Positions 25,817-35,666 are shown, numbered from the stretch's first letter. The stretch: DNA of 64,000 nucleotides from Larkinella insperata (GCF_026248825.1 NZ_CP110973.1:1302001-1366000), one strand, 5' to 3'. Numbers and translations are program-made. Notes: generated by a model not told the origin, from the letters alone.

Positions 25817-27403
25817 ATGAAGTTTTTCCTCTACCTCTTTTTCCTTACCTCCTTCGCTTACGGCCAATCGTACGATCTGGTTATCAAAAACGGTCGCATT
25901 GTCGACGGAACCGGCAACCCCTGGTACTACGCCGATGTGGCCATCCAGCATGGGAAAGTAGTCCGGATCGGGACGATTCCGGCCACGGATGCCAAAACCG
26001 TCCTTGATGCCCGCAACCAGATCGTCGCCCCCGGTTTCATCGACGTTCATACGCACGTGGAAGGCAGCTTGCAGGACCGCCCCGGCGCTGAAAATTTTCT
26101 CTACGACGGGGTTACGACGCTCGTTACCGGCAACTGCGGCAGTTCGGCCACCAACCTACGGCTTTTCTACGATTCGCTGCGGGTCAGCGGCTTTTCACCC
26201 AACGTGGCCTCGATGATTGGTCATAATACCGTGCGGTTAAAAGTAATGAAAATGGCCTTCCGCGAACCAACCGCCAGAGAGCAGACCGAAATGGAAGCCC
26301 TGGTGGAACAGGCCATGAAAGACGGCGCGGTGGGTCTTTCAACGGGTTTGATCTACACGCCCGGCACCTACGCCCACACGCCCGAGATCGTCAATCTGGC
26401 CAAAATGGCGTCGCGTTACGGCGGGGTGTATGCATCGCACATGCGCAACGAAGGGCAGGAGGTCAAGAAAGCCATTGAAGAAGCGATTCAGATTGGCCGC
26501 GAAGCCCAGATTCCGGTCGAGATTTCGCACTTCAAAGTTGCCAGTAAACCCATTTGGGGTTCCAGCGCCGAAACCGTTGGTATGGTGGAAGCCGCCCGGC
26601 GCGAAGGACTTGACGTCACCGTTGACCAATACCCTTACACGGCCTCGAGCACTTCGCTTTCGAGCATCGTTCCCTCCTGGGCGCTGGCCGACGGTGATTC
26701 GGCCACGCTGACCCGCTTCCGCGATCCGGCCACCCGCACCAAAATCCGGAAGGAAATGCTCGATGCCTTAAAGAAAAACGATCGTAAGAACTACGACTAC
26801 GCCGTGGTGGCTTATTATCCGGCCGACACCGCCTTCAACGGCCTGAGCATTAGCAAAATTAACCAGAAGCTGGGCCGCAAAGACAAAGCCGATGCGGAAG
26901 CAGACCTGGTGCTGGAATTGATGGAAAAAGCGGACATGAAACGGATTCAGATGGTCTATCACACCATGTCGGAGGAAGACGTGGCGACTATTATGCGCTA
27001 CCCAAACACGATGGTGGCATCGGATGCGGGCGTGGCACGGTTCCAGTCCGGTATGCCGCACCCGCGCGGATATGGTACGAACGCCCGGGTGTTGGGGCGG
27101 TATGTTCGGGAGAAAAAAGTAATTCCGGTGGAAGAAGCCGTCCGGCGGATGTCGTCGCTGCCTGCCCAACGGTTTAAGCTCGAGGACCGCGGGATTCTGA
27201 AACCCGGCTATGCCGCTGATCTTGTGATTTTCGACGAAAAAACCGTGTCCGACCAATCCACCTATGAAGCTCCCCACGCCTATTCGACCGGGTTCTCATA
27301 CGTGCTGGTCAACGGCGTGCCGGTGATTGAGAACGGGCGGCACAACGGCAAACGTCCGGGGCAGGTGCTGATGGGCAAGGGCTATGCCGGCAAAGCGGAA
27401 TAA
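25817..27403 (+). CDS. N-acyl-D-amino-acid deacylase-like amidohydrolase, secreted
   Basis: About 528 residues from the ATG at 25817 (MKFFLYLFFLTSFAYGQ, signal peptide). The amidohydrolase fold is clear: YDLVIKNGRIVDGTGNPWYYADVAI, metal motif HTHVEGS, VTGNCGSSATNLRLF, ASHMRNEG and a second His in ISHFKVAS. The C-terminus has the composite-domain end GYAADLVIFD. D-aminoacylases remove acyl groups from N-acyl-D-amino acids using zinc. Export to the periplasm suggests scavenging of peptidoglycan-derived or environmental substrates. Its stop is 14 bp from the convergent DUF1501 gene, and the gap is itself a hairpin. Confidence 0.88.
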   Translation: MKFFLYLFFLTSFAYGQSYDLVIKNGRIVDGTGNPWYYADVAIQHGKVVRIGTIPATDAKTVLDARNQIVAPGFIDVHTHVEGSLQDRPGAENFLYDGVTTLVTGNCGSSATNLRLFYDSLRVSGFSPNVASMIGHNTVRLKVMKMAFREPTAREQTEMEALVEQAMKDGAVGLSTGLIYTPGTYAHTPEIVNLAKMASRYGGVYASHMRNEGQEVKKAIEEAIQIGREAQIPVEISHFKVASKPIWGSSAETVGMVEAARREGLDVTVDQYPYTASSTSLSSIVPSWALADGDSATLTRFRDPATRTKIRKEMLDALKKNDRKNYDYAVVAYYPADTAFNGLSISKINQKLGRKDKADAEADLVLELMEKADMKRIQMVYHTMSEEDVATIMRYPNTMVASDAGVARFQSGMPHPRGYGTNARVLGRYVREKKVIPVEEAVRRMSSLPAQRFKLEDRGILKPGYAADLVIFDEKTVSDQSTYEAPHAYSTGFSYVLVNGVPVIENGRHNGKRPGQVLMGKGYAGKAE

Positions 27404-27419
27404 ACCGGCTGCCGGTTTT
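27402..27419. terminator. Hairpin shared by two convergent genes
   Basis: AAACCGGC-T-GCCGGTTT: 8-bp arms between the stop codons of the amidohydrolase (27403) and DUF1501 gene (27418), with A and T at the flanks. Possible bidirectional terminator; the T run is short. Confidence 0.45.
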
Positions 27420-28866
27420 ACGCCAAAATGCCCTTCACCAGTTTTCCTTCCACATCGGTCAGGCGAAAACGGCGGCCCTGGAATTCGTAGGTCAGCTTTT
27501 CGTGATCGATACCCAGCAGGTGCAGCAGCGTGGCCTGAAAATCGTGGACATGCACCGGATTGCGGGCGATGTTGTAGCCAAACTCGTCGGTTTCGCCGTA
27601 GGTGATTCCGGGCTTCACGCCCCCGCCCGCCATCCACATGGTGAAGCAGCGCGGGTGGTGGTCGCGGCCGTAATTATCTTTGGTCAGCTTGCCCTGTGAG
27701 TAGTTCGTGCGGCCAAATTCACCGCCCCAGACCACCAGCGTATCATCCAGCAAACCGCGTTGCTTCAGGTCCTGCACCAGAGCCGCCGACGCCTGATCGG
27801 TGGCTTTACACTGTTTGGCCAACGCCTTGGGCAGATTACCGTGCTGGTCCCACCCCTGGTGATACAGTTGCACAAATTTCACATCGCGTTCCAGCAACCG
27901 GCGGGCCATCAGACAGTTGGCAGCATAGGTCCCCGGGTTGCGGGCCTCTTCACCGTAGAGATCAAATACCCATTCCGGTTCGTCGGACAGATCGTTCACG
28001 TCCGGCACAGAGGTCTGCATCCGAAACGCCATTTCGTACTGCGCAATGTGGTTGGAAACCTCCGGATCGCCGTACAGTTCTTCCTGGACCTGATTCAAAT
28101 CCTTCAGGGCATCGAGCATGGACCGCCGGTCCGCCGAGCTGTAGCCGCTGGGGTTGCTCAGGTACAGCACCGGATCGTTGCCGGAGCGAAACTGCACCCC
28201 CTGGTGTTTGGACGGCAAAAAACCGTTGCCCCACAAGCGGGCGTACAATGGCTGATCCTGCGGGGCGTCTTTCGACACCATCACGATAAACGCGGGCAGG
28301 TTTTCGTTGGCAGTTCCCAACCCATAACTCACCCACGAACCGATGCTGGGCCGCCCGGCCAACTGATTTCCCGTCTGAAAGAACGTCAGCGCCGGGTCGT
28401 GGTTGATCTGCTCCGTATACATGGACTTGATGAAACACAGGTCGTCGGTTACTTTAGCCGTGTAGGGCATTAGCTCGCTTACCCACGCGCCACTCTTGCC
28501 GTGCTGCCGGAACTGGTACGGCGAACTCACCAGCGGCAGGGCCGACTGCTGGGCGCTCATACTCGTCAACCGCTGCCCCTTCCGAACCGATTCGGGCAGG
28601 TCCTGGCCGTGCATTTTTGCCAGATGGGGTTTATAATCAAACATTTCTAATTGCGACGGTCCTCCGCTCTGAAACAGATACACCACCCGCTTGGCCTTCG
28701 GAGCGCGGTGGGGCACGGTATCGATCCGCTCGGCCGGACTCGAGAACAGCCCGGAAGAAGGCAGCAGCGAACCCAGCGCCAGCGTGCCCAGGCCCCACGA
28801 TGCCTTGTTCAGAAAAGACCGCCGGTTGAAAGTATCGGCCAGACTTTGCGCCAGTTTCTCGTTCAT
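27418..28866 (-). CDS. DUF1501 protein, Tat-exported (module A)
   Basis: A protein of 482 residues with a twin-arginine signal (NRRSFLNKASWGLG, about 14-27). The DUF1501 domain belongs to the alkaline-phosphatase/sulfatase-like superfamily: KRVVYLFQSGGPSQLEMFDYKP, NHDPALTFFQTG, LYHQGWDQHGNLP, LVVWGGEFGRTNYS and GRDHHPRCFTMW are all present. The Asp, His and Ser/Asn residues in these motifs would hold the metals. Substrate unknown. It is 10 bp downstream of the large DUF1553 cytochrome gene and paralogous to the protein at 39239. Confidence 0.9.
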   Translation of the reverse strand: MNEKLAQSLADTFNRRSFLNKASWGLGTLALGSLLPSSGLFSSPAERIDTVPHRAPKAKRVVYLFQSGGPSQLEMFDYKPHLAKMHGQDLPESVRKGQRLTSMSAQQSALPLVSSPYQFRQHGKSGAWVSELMPYTAKVTDDLCFIKSMYTEQINHDPALTFFQTGNQLAGRPSIGSWVSYGLGTANENLPAFIVMVSKDAPQDQPLYARLWGNGFLPSKHQGVQFRSGNDPVLYLSNPSGYSSADRRSMLDALKDLNQVQEELYGDPEVSNHIAQYEMAFRMQTSVPDVNDLSDEPEWVFDLYGEEARNPGTYAANCLMARRLLERDVKFVQLYHQGWDQHGNLPKALAKQCKATDQASAALVQDLKQRGLLDDTLVVWGGEFGRTNYSQGKLTKDNYGRDHHPRCFTMWMAGGGVKPGITYGETDEFGYNIARNPVHVHDFQATLLHLLGIDHEKLTYEFQGRRFRLTDVEGKLVKGILA

Positions 28867-28876
28867 CGTTTTAGGG

Positions 28877-31800
28877 TTAATGTTTGGTAATAAAAGCTTC
28901 CGAGTTCATAACCGTACTGGCAACAACGGCACCAGCCGCCAGCGCGGGCTTCTCGCCATCGCTCGGCAGTTGGTATTCGCCCGCCTGAAGCCAGCCCTGC
29001 ATTTTGGCGGGGCTTTGCCGAAACTTGCGGTACTCCTGTTCGTACAGTTTCGTCAGAATTGCCAGCTCCTTTTCCACCGGTTTACGGCCGGTCAGCAACC
29101 GGAATAGCTGTGTCAACCGATCCGGTAACGCTTTCGATTGTTCAAACGACCGGGCGGCCACCACTTTAGCGGCTTCCACAAACTGCGGATCGTTGAGCAG
29201 CACCAGCGCCTGCAGGGGCGTTGAGGTTTTCTGCCGCTGCACCACGCAGTAGCTCCGCGAAGGCGCGTCGAACGTGTTCATCGACGGGGGCGGGTTGGTC
29301 CGGCGCCAGAAGGTGTACAGGCTCCGGCGGTACAGCTTTTCGCCTTTGTCCTGCTCATACGTGGTGTTGTTGACCGCCCACAAGCCTTCGGGCTGGTATG
29401 GTTTCACGCTTTCGCCCCCCAAACGACCCGACAGCAGGCCGCTGGAGGCCAGGGCGTTGTCGCGAATCATTTCCGCCGTCAGCCGGAACATCGGCCCCCG
29501 CGCCAGCCAGGTGTTTTCCGGATCTTTCTTCAGCAAATCCGGCCTTCTGTGCGACGATTGCCGGTACGTTGCCGACATCACAATCAGTTTTTGTAGGGCT
29601 TTTACGTTCCAGCCCGACTCCCGAAACTGAACCGCCAGCCAGTCGAGCAGTTCCGGATGCGTCGGCAAGTTGCCCTGATTGCCGAAATTGTTGGCCGATT
29701 TAACCAGTCCCGTACCGAAATAAGTCTGCCAGTACCGGTTGACCACCACGCGGGCCGTCAGCGGGTTGTCCGGATGCAGTAACCATTTGGCCAGCCCGAG
29801 CCGGTTTCGGGGATATTCTTTCGGGAACGGCAGGATACTGGCCGGAACGTCGGGCCGCACGCGCTCGCCGGGGGCGTCGTAAACACCGCGTTTGAGCAGG
29901 TACGTAGGCCGGGGCGTTTTCATTTCTTCCATCACCATCACCTCCGGAACGTCTTCCATGATGCGGTTGCGTTCCGCCCGGAGTTTTTGCAGTTCGGCGC
30001 GCTGCTGCTGGTAGGTCGCCGACACCGTGTGGAGGTAATAGGCCGGGTCGGGAGTGAGTTGCGGGTCGGCTTTCGCCAGCGCCTGCACTTCCGGCGGGGT
30101 CAGTTCCCGGTTATACACCACCAGTTCATCGAATGAACCTTTCTTGAAACCCGTTCCGCGCATATCGGCGCCCACCATCAAGCCCGTTTGCGAACCGTTA
30201 AACAGGATGTCTTTGTATAGATTATCTTTTTCGGTCACCAAAGCTGCTTCTTTGCCATCGACGTACAGCCGCAGCCCGCGGGCTTTGCTCGAACCGTCGT
30301 AGGTCATCGTCAGGTGAATCCATTTTTCCTTGGGCAACACTTCTTTTCCAATCCGGACGATGTTGTTGTAGGGCCAGGTGTGGGCCATCAGCAGTTCCGC
30401 CTTGCCATCGCGCAGGTTCAGAAAATACCCCCGGAAGTTGTACAGAATATCGCCGTTGCCCTTGTGGACGAGCGCGGCTTTATTTATCCCTTTCGGAATG
30501 TTGATCCAGACACCGATGGTAAACGGCTGCGACCGGTTGAAAATACCGACCTCGCCCAGTTTCAGAATATCGTCGCCGTTGGATTGAAACGCCTTGCCGT
30601 GTTTCCCCGGCACCAGCACCGGATCGAGCACCTTGCCGGTGTCTTTCCGGCTAACGGCGTTCAGAAACGTACCGTTGACCAGCTTGTCAAACGTAAAATG
30701 AGCCTGCAACCCTTTCTGAAAATCAAACGGTATGGCCCGATCTGTTTTGGCCTGCCACTGCGCAAAAGCCGATTGCTCCTGCGATACGGTTTGGCTCAGG
30801 GCCGTTTCGGCGGTTTTGATTCTGGTATCTAAAAACCGAAGCAGGCTGTCGTGCTTCGATTCGGTCAGCAGCATCGTCGGCACCGGCATGGCGTCGTCCC
30901 AGGAAATTTGCCCGGCTTCGTCGACGTTGTTGAAAAAGGCAAACAGGCTGTAATAATCCTTCTGGCTGATGGGGTCGTACTTGTGGTCGTGGCAGCGGGC
31001 GCACTCGACAGTCATGCCCATCAGGGCCGTTCCGACGGTATTGGCGCGGTCGGCTACGTATTCTACTCGAAATTCCTCGTTGATGATTCCGCCCTCCATG
31101 TTCTGGGAGTGATTGCGGTTAAAGCCGGTCGCCAGCCGTTGCTCGCGGCTGGAATGCGGCAGCAGATCGCCCGCCAGTTGCCAGGTAACGAACTGATCAT
31201 ACGGCTGGTTGCGGTTAAACGACCGAATAACCCAGTCGCGCCAGGGCCACATCGGCCGGTACCGGTCAACGGTGTACCCATGCGTGTCGGCGTACCGCGC
31301 GATGTCCAGCCAATCGACGGCCATTTTTTCGCCGTAGTGTGGTGATTTTAGCAACCGATCCACCACTTTTTCGTAGGCGTTGGGCGAGCGGTCGGTCAGA
31401 AAGGCATCCACTTCGGCTACGGTTGGCGGCAAACCCGTCAGGTCGAGTGTCACCCGGCGCAGCAAGTTCTCCTTGTCGGCTTCGGGCGAGGGCCTAAGCC
31501 CCTGCTCTTCCATTTTACTCAGGACAAAATAGTCGATGGGATTTTTGGACCAGCGCGTATTTTTCACGGTCGGCAAGTTCGCTTTTGTCGGTCTGATCAG
31601 GGCCCAGTGCGGTTTGTATTCCGCGCCCTGTTCAATCCACTTGAGGAGTACGGCTTTTTCATAATTCGTCAGCGCCCGGTTCGACGCTTTGGGCGGCATC
31701 ATCTGGTCTTCATCCGTGGTTACCAGTCGGTAATACACCTCGCTTTCGGCCAGATCACCGGGCACAATGGCGTGTTTTTTGTGCTTGGCTTTTTTCAAAG

Positions 31801-32062
31801 CCGCCATCGCCCCTTCGCGGGTAGCCAGTTCAAGGTCGCCTTTCTGACTGGCTTTATCGGGACCGTGGCAGAAAAAGCACTTATCCGACAGAATTGGTTT
31901 GACGTGCAGGTTGTAGTCAACCTTGTCGGGAAGCTGATCGGCCAACTGTTCGATTTCGGCCGGCTTTTCCACTCCTCCACAACCCTGCATCAGCCAGATT
32001 GTGCCCAACCAGGCCAATGCTGTCAGAAACCGTGTGCTACGAGTTGTCCGTTTAAGCTCCAT
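28877..32062 (-). CDS. Cytochrome c - DUF1549 - LamG - DUF1553 protein (module A)
   Basis: A large exported protein of 1061 residues, probably membrane-anchored by its N-terminus (helix 12-27 ending in Cys28). Planctomycete-type cytochrome domain with heme motif CFFCH at 62-66, DUF1549 with a second CxxCH (CARCH, 354-358, in VECARCHDHKYDPIS), a LamG/concanavalin-like domain at about 470-640 (HFTFDKLVNG, FTIGVWINIPKG) and DUF1553 at the C-terminus (ANNFGNQGNLPTHPELLDWL, QKTSTPLQALVLLNDPQFVE). The combination points to an oxidative extracytoplasmic step on a carbohydrate, with electrons leaving through the hemes; this is inference. Directly upstream of its DUF1501 partner. Confidence 0.9.
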   Translation of the reverse strand: MELKRTTRSTRFLTALAWLGTIWLMQGCGGVEKPAEIEQLADQLPDKVDYNLHVKPILSDKCFFCHGPDKASQKGDLELATREGAMAALKKAKHKKHAIVPGDLAESEVYYRLVTTDEDQMMPPKASNRALTNYEKAVLLKWIEQGAEYKPHWALIRPTKANLPTVKNTRWSKNPIDYFVLSKMEEQGLRPSPEADKENLLRRVTLDLTGLPPTVAEVDAFLTDRSPNAYEKVVDRLLKSPHYGEKMAVDWLDIARYADTHGYTVDRYRPMWPWRDWVIRSFNRNQPYDQFVTWQLAGDLLPHSSREQRLATGFNRNHSQNMEGGIINEEFRVEYVADRANTVGTALMGMTVECARCHDHKYDPISQKDYYSLFAFFNNVDEAGQISWDDAMPVPTMLLTESKHDSLLRFLDTRIKTAETALSQTVSQEQSAFAQWQAKTDRAIPFDFQKGLQAHFTFDKLVNGTFLNAVSRKDTGKVLDPVLVPGKHGKAFQSNGDDILKLGEVGIFNRSQPFTIGVWINIPKGINKAALVHKGNGDILYNFRGYFLNLRDGKAELLMAHTWPYNNIVRIGKEVLPKEKWIHLTMTYDGSSKARGLRLYVDGKEAALVTEKDNLYKDILFNGSQTGLMVGADMRGTGFKKGSFDELVVYNRELTPPEVQALAKADPQLTPDPAYYLHTVSATYQQQRAELQKLRAERNRIMEDVPEVMVMEEMKTPRPTYLLKRGVYDAPGERVRPDVPASILPFPKEYPRNRLGLAKWLLHPDNPLTARVVVNRYWQTYFGTGLVKSANNFGNQGNLPTHPELLDWLAVQFRESGWNVKALQKLIVMSATYRQSSHRRPDLLKKDPENTWLARGPMFRLTAEMIRDNALASSGLLSGRLGGESVKPYQPEGLWAVNNTTYEQDKGEKLYRRSLYTFWRRTNPPPSMNTFDAPSRSYCVVQRQKTSTPLQALVLLNDPQFVEAAKVVAARSFEQSKALPDRLTQLFRLLTGRKPVEKELAILTKLYEQEYRKFRQSPAKMQGWLQAGEYQLPSDGEKPALAAGAVVASTVMNSEAFITKH

Positions 32063-32284
32063 TCCGCGTTGAATAACTAAATACGTTGTTGACCGGATGA
32101 TCGTTTCCTTGGTAAAAACATCTGTCTGGCCAGAATCTACTAGTTAATTTTAATGGCAATTCATTGGACTATTCCCGTAATATACCAGAATTTATCCACA
32201 GTTGAGCAACAAGTCCGTGCATTTCTGCGCAAAGTGACCCGTCGGGAAAGCGGTAATTCGAAAGTTATCCTTTAAATTGGAGGT

Positions 32285-32292
32285 TAGCTTTG
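32285..32292 (+). promoter_or_regulatory. -7 box before the CdiI-like gene
   Basis: TAGCTTTG fits TAnnTTTG, 23 bp upstream of the ATG at 32315. No clear -33 element. The 252-bp gap to the divergent module A otherwise shows no gene. Confidence 0.35.
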
Positions 32293-32314
32293 TTTAACTT
32301 AGCCCAGAAATAGT

Positions 32315-32710
32315 ATGACAGAACCGGATTGGCAGGAGCAAACGCTCGAAATGCTGGAAGATCAATACTGGGAAGAACCGCTGCTGGCCGATAACCGGCA
32401 CCAGAAAATCCACGCGCTCCGGCAAACGCCCCTGAATCAGTTCAGTACGGAAGATATTCGGCTAATGATTGGGCACGGTATGTCACTGCCGTACCTGATT
32501 CCGCTGGCCATCGACCGGCTAAATAAAAACCTGTTCGCCGAAGGAGATTACTACCCCGGCGACCTTTTACAGAGTGTTCTGAATGTTGATCTAAGTTTTG
32601 GGTTGACAAATCGCCAACTTTGGCAGTATATTCACCAACTTATTATAAAGAATTTGTTCGAACTGGAAGAACGAGGCATCAACACCGAACGCTTTCTCGA
32701 ACTATCCTGA
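32315..32710 (+). CDS. CdiI-like immunity protein, orphan
   Basis: A small cytoplasmic protein of 131 residues. The centre, RQTPLNQFSTEDIRLMIGHG then LPYLIPLAIDRL and FAEGDYYPGDLLQSVL, matches the family of contact-dependent growth-inhibition immunity proteins (CdiI_2 type). Such proteins bind and neutralise a toxin domain delivered by a neighbour. No toxin, CdiA or polymorphic-toxin gene is in the window. Orphan immunity genes of this kind are known to protect against foreign toxins; that role here is inferred. It sits between the two cytochrome modules. Confidence 0.8.
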   Translation: MTEPDWQEQTLEMLEDQYWEEPLLADNRHQKIHALRQTPLNQFSTEDIRLMIGHGMSLPYLIPLAIDRLNKNLFAEGDYYPGDLLQSVLNVDLSFGLTNRQLWQYIHQLIIKNLFELEERGINTERFLELS

Positions 32711-32785
32711 CCACCTGCCTGCGGGCTTTGATCCGTGGGATGAACCTTATAACCATCTATTCCCAACCTTTTTGTAGTTAACCTT

Positions 32786-33853
32786 ATGGCTTCTAAATCT
32801 GTCAACCGACGCACCTTCCTCAACCAGGCCGCAGCCGCAACCGCCGTCGGATTAGCTATTCCCAACATTAACTTCGGAGCGCCCCCCAAAGCCGATGAGG
32901 TGGTGATCGGGCACGGTTCGCACCGCTACCGCGTGGTGCCAAACTGGGGTGTGCTGGACGCAGGCAAAAACCCGGTTAATGATTGCCACGAGATGGTGGA
33001 AGACGCCAAAGGACGGCTAATTCTGCTGACCAACGAAACCAAAAACAACATTATCATCTACGATAAATCGGGCAAACTGCTTGAAACCTGGGGCAACAGC
33101 TACCCCGGCGGACACGGTTTGACGCTTTCCAACGAAGGGGGAGACCAGTTTCTTTTTATCTGCGACAACAACCGGCACCAGGTCATCAAAACCGACTTGA
33201 AAGGCAAAGTCCTGATGACGCTCGATTATCCGAAAGAAACCGGAAAATACGATTACCCCACCCAGTTTACGCCCACAGAAACCGCTATTAACCCCGCCAA
33301 CGGGGATATTTATGTGGCCGACGGCTACGGTTTAAACTACATTACGCAGTACGACAGCAAGGGCAAATACATCCGGCACTGGGGTGGCAAGGGCAGCGAA
33401 AACGGCCAGTTTGACTGCTGCCACGGCATCCTGGTCGATACGCGCAACAAAGCCAATCCGACCCTGCTGATCACCGACCGACGGCACAACTGCCTGAAAC
33501 GGTTTACGCTCGACGGCAAATACCTGTCCACCATCGCCCTACCCGGTTCCTACATCTGCCGACCGGTGCTGCACGGTGATATGATTTACGGCGCGGTTTT
33601 CCGCAGTACGTCGGATGCCTATCCGAACTCGGGTTACATCCAGATTCTGGACAAAAACGACAAGGTGGTGTCGACGCCGGGCGGTACGGCTCCGGTTTAC
33701 AAAGACGGTAAACTCGAAGAACAGCGGAAGGACATGACCAGCACGGCTTTCATGCACCCGCACGATGTGCTGGTTGATGGCGACGAGAATGTTTACGTGC
33801 CGCAGTGGGCTTCGCAGAAAACCTACCCGGTTAAATTACAACGTGTTAGTTAA
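32786..33853 (+). CDS. Tat-exported NHL-type beta-propeller protein
   Basis: A protein of 355 residues with a twin-arginine signal (VNRRTFLNQAAAATAVGLA, 6-24). Repeats such as GGHGLTLSNEGGDQFLFICD, NGDIYVADGYGLNYITQYDS, GKYIRHWGGKGSENGQFDCC and HPHDVLVDGDENVYVPQW are NHL/6-bladed propeller blades, of the type found in peptidylglycine-monooxygenase-like proteins. No catalytic residues can be assigned. It is periplasmic or surface-exposed. The position just before the DUF2231-cytochrome protein suggests it belongs to the same functional region. Confidence 0.82.
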   Translation: MASKSVNRRTFLNQAAAATAVGLAIPNINFGAPPKADEVVIGHGSHRYRVVPNWGVLDAGKNPVNDCHEMVEDAKGRLILLTNETKNNIIIYDKSGKLLETWGNSYPGGHGLTLSNEGGDQFLFICDNNRHQVIKTDLKGKVLMTLDYPKETGKYDYPTQFTPTETAINPANGDIYVADGYGLNYITQYDSKGKYIRHWGGKGSENGQFDCCHGILVDTRNKANPTLLITDRRHNCLKRFTLDGKYLSTIALPGSYICRPVLHGDMIYGAVFRSTSDAYPNSGYIQILDKNDKVVSTPGGTAPVYKDGKLEEQRKDMTSTAFMHPHDVLVDGDENVYVPQWASQKTYPVKLQRVS

Positions 33854-34028
33854 CTGAGCCGGTGCGCTGCTAAGTGCTTTTTGCCTAGCTGGCTTCAGGA
33901 ATGCTATAAAACCGTCAGGCCGGGCCAAGAACAAATGGGGTCCGGCCTAATTGGGTATGGGCAGTCGGTTGAGCACAACCGGCGGTCCAGAATTTGAAAT
34001 TGATCCTACTCCCGACTTAATCAATTCA

Positions 34029-35552
34029 ATGCTTAGTTTAATTCTCCTGCAGGCCCCCTCTCCCCAACCTTCCGAGTGGGCGCTGTTTCTCGGACGGTTT
34101 CACCCGCTGATCGTCCACCTGCCCATCGGTTTTCTGCTGATTGCCGGCTTGCTGGAACTAGACCGGGTAACGCGCCGACAAAGCGTTAGCTCTCACACCA
34201 TTACACTGATTTTGTTCTGGTCGGCGGTCAGCGCAACGATGGCTTGTATTTTCGGATACCTGCTTTCGCTGGGTGGTGGCTACGACGAACAAACGCTGAG
34301 CCTGCACATGTGGGAAGGCATTGGGGTGGCGGTTTTTGCCTGGATTGCCTGGGCCGTCAAACACGAACGCATCGGCCCCCGGATTCGGCTGGGGCAGTTG
34401 TTTTACTTCCCGGCCCTGGGTGTGGGCATCCTGTTGCTGCTGGCGGCTGGCCACGAAGGCGGTTCGCTCACGCACGGTTCTGATTTTCTGACCCAATACA
34501 CCCCCGAACCGTTTCGGTCGCTGGCGGGCATTCCGCCCCGGGAGCAGACCGTTGAAGACATTCCCGTCATTACCGACGTCAATCAGGCGATGGTGTACCA
34601 GCAAATCGTGCATCCCATTCTGAAAACCCGGTGCATTCAATGCCACAATCCGGAAAAATCGAAGGGAGACCTGCGGCTGGATTCTCCCGAAATGATCAGG
34701 AAGGGCAGCGAAGACGGCCCGATTGTCGTGGCTGGGAAAGCCGATCAAAGCCGTCTGATGAAGGTCTGCCTGTTGCCGGAAGAAGACGACGATCACATGC
34801 CACCCAAAGGCAAGCCCCAGCTCAACGAGAACCAGCTGGCCCTGCTGACATGGTGGATCAATCAGGGGGCGCCGTTCGACAAACGAGTGGCGGAACTCAA
34901 GGTAACGGACGACATTAAACCGGCTCTGGCCTCGCTGGGACCCGGAAGCGCCACGGGTGGTCAGGCGGTTGCCAGCGGCCCGGCCCCCGAATCGCCGGTT
35001 TTGACCATGAAGCTTCCGGCGGCCGACCCCAAGGCCGTTGATGAATTACGCAAAACGGGCCTGCTGATTCTGCCGTTGTCGAAAGAACAAAACCAATTGG
35101 AAGTCAGCGCCGTCAACGCCCGGACGTTCAGCGATGCTCAGGCTACGGCCCTGCCCAAACTGAGCCAGCAGATTGTGTGGCTTAAATTGGGTGATACCGA
35201 AATTTCTGATGCGACACTCGCCCAGGTGGCTCAGTTGAAGAACCTCCAGAAGCTGCATCTGGAACAAACTAAAGTAACCGACGCGGGGCTTAAAAACCTG
35301 AAAAGCCTGCCTTACCTGGAATACCTGAATCTGTACGGCACCGCCGTAACCGATGCCGGCTTGAAGGAACTGGCCGGAATGAAAAACCTGAAAACCGTAT
35401 ACCTCTGGCAAACCAAAGTGACCGACGCGGGTGTGGCGGAGTTGAAGAGGACAATGCCAAATCTGGAAGTCAACATGGGGCTGGGCGAAAGCTCCATTGC
35501 GCAGTTTGCGAAAGCCGATTCAGCGGCCAACGGGTCCGATAAAGCCAAGTAA
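34029..35552 (+). CDS. DUF2231 - cytochrome c - leucine-rich-repeat fusion
   Basis: About 507 residues from the ATG at 34029 (MLSLILLQAPSPQPSEWALF); an ATG at 33957 would add 24 residues. The N-terminal DUF2231 membrane domain has the motif FHPLIVHLPIGFLLIAGLLEL and four helices (to about residue 140). A cytochrome domain follows with heme motif CIQCH (in ILKTRCIQCHNPEKSKGDLRL) and DDHMPPKGKPQLNENQLALLTWW. The C-terminus has LRRs (KVTDAGLKNLKSLPYLEYLNLYG and two more). It is probably an inner-membrane redox partner for the modules on either side. Module B follows 114 bp downstream on the same strand. Confidence 0.85.
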   Translation: MLSLILLQAPSPQPSEWALFLGRFHPLIVHLPIGFLLIAGLLELDRVTRRQSVSSHTITLILFWSAVSATMACIFGYLLSLGGGYDEQTLSLHMWEGIGVAVFAWIAWAVKHERIGPRIRLGQLFYFPALGVGILLLLAAGHEGGSLTHGSDFLTQYTPEPFRSLAGIPPREQTVEDIPVITDVNQAMVYQQIVHPILKTRCIQCHNPEKSKGDLRLDSPEMIRKGSEDGPIVVAGKADQSRLMKVCLLPEEDDDHMPPKGKPQLNENQLALLTWWINQGAPFDKRVAELKVTDDIKPALASLGPGSATGGQAVASGPAPESPVLTMKLPAADPKAVDELRKTGLLILPLSKEQNQLEVSAVNARTFSDAQATALPKLSQQIVWLKLGDTEISDATLAQVAQLKNLQKLHLEQTKVTDAGLKNLKSLPYLEYLNLYGTAVTDAGLKELAGMKNLKTVYLWQTKVTDAGVAELKRTMPNLEVNMGLGESSIAQFAKADSAANGSDKAK

Positions 35553-35619
35553 TCGAGTCAAATGTCAAGAAAGTACACTTTTTTGTAACCAAATTGGCTA
35601 TTTACCGATTTATTTTATA

Positions 35620-35627
35620 TAATTTTG
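35620..35627 (+). promoter_or_regulatory. -7 box before module B
   Basis: TAATTTTG matches TAnnTTTG, 39 bp upstream of the ATG at 35667, in an AT-rich island. A TTG at 35594-35596 lies 23 bp further up, a slightly long but acceptable -33 spacing. Confidence 0.4.
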
Positions 35628-35666
35628 TAGATTCTTTGCATTTTTCCCCCAAAAACTTCTGTTCGT

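Noticed and set aside
33917..33948. Hairpin with 10-bp arms before the DUF2231 gene
   Set aside because: No T run on either side, so not called as a terminator; it may be a weak structure in the leader.
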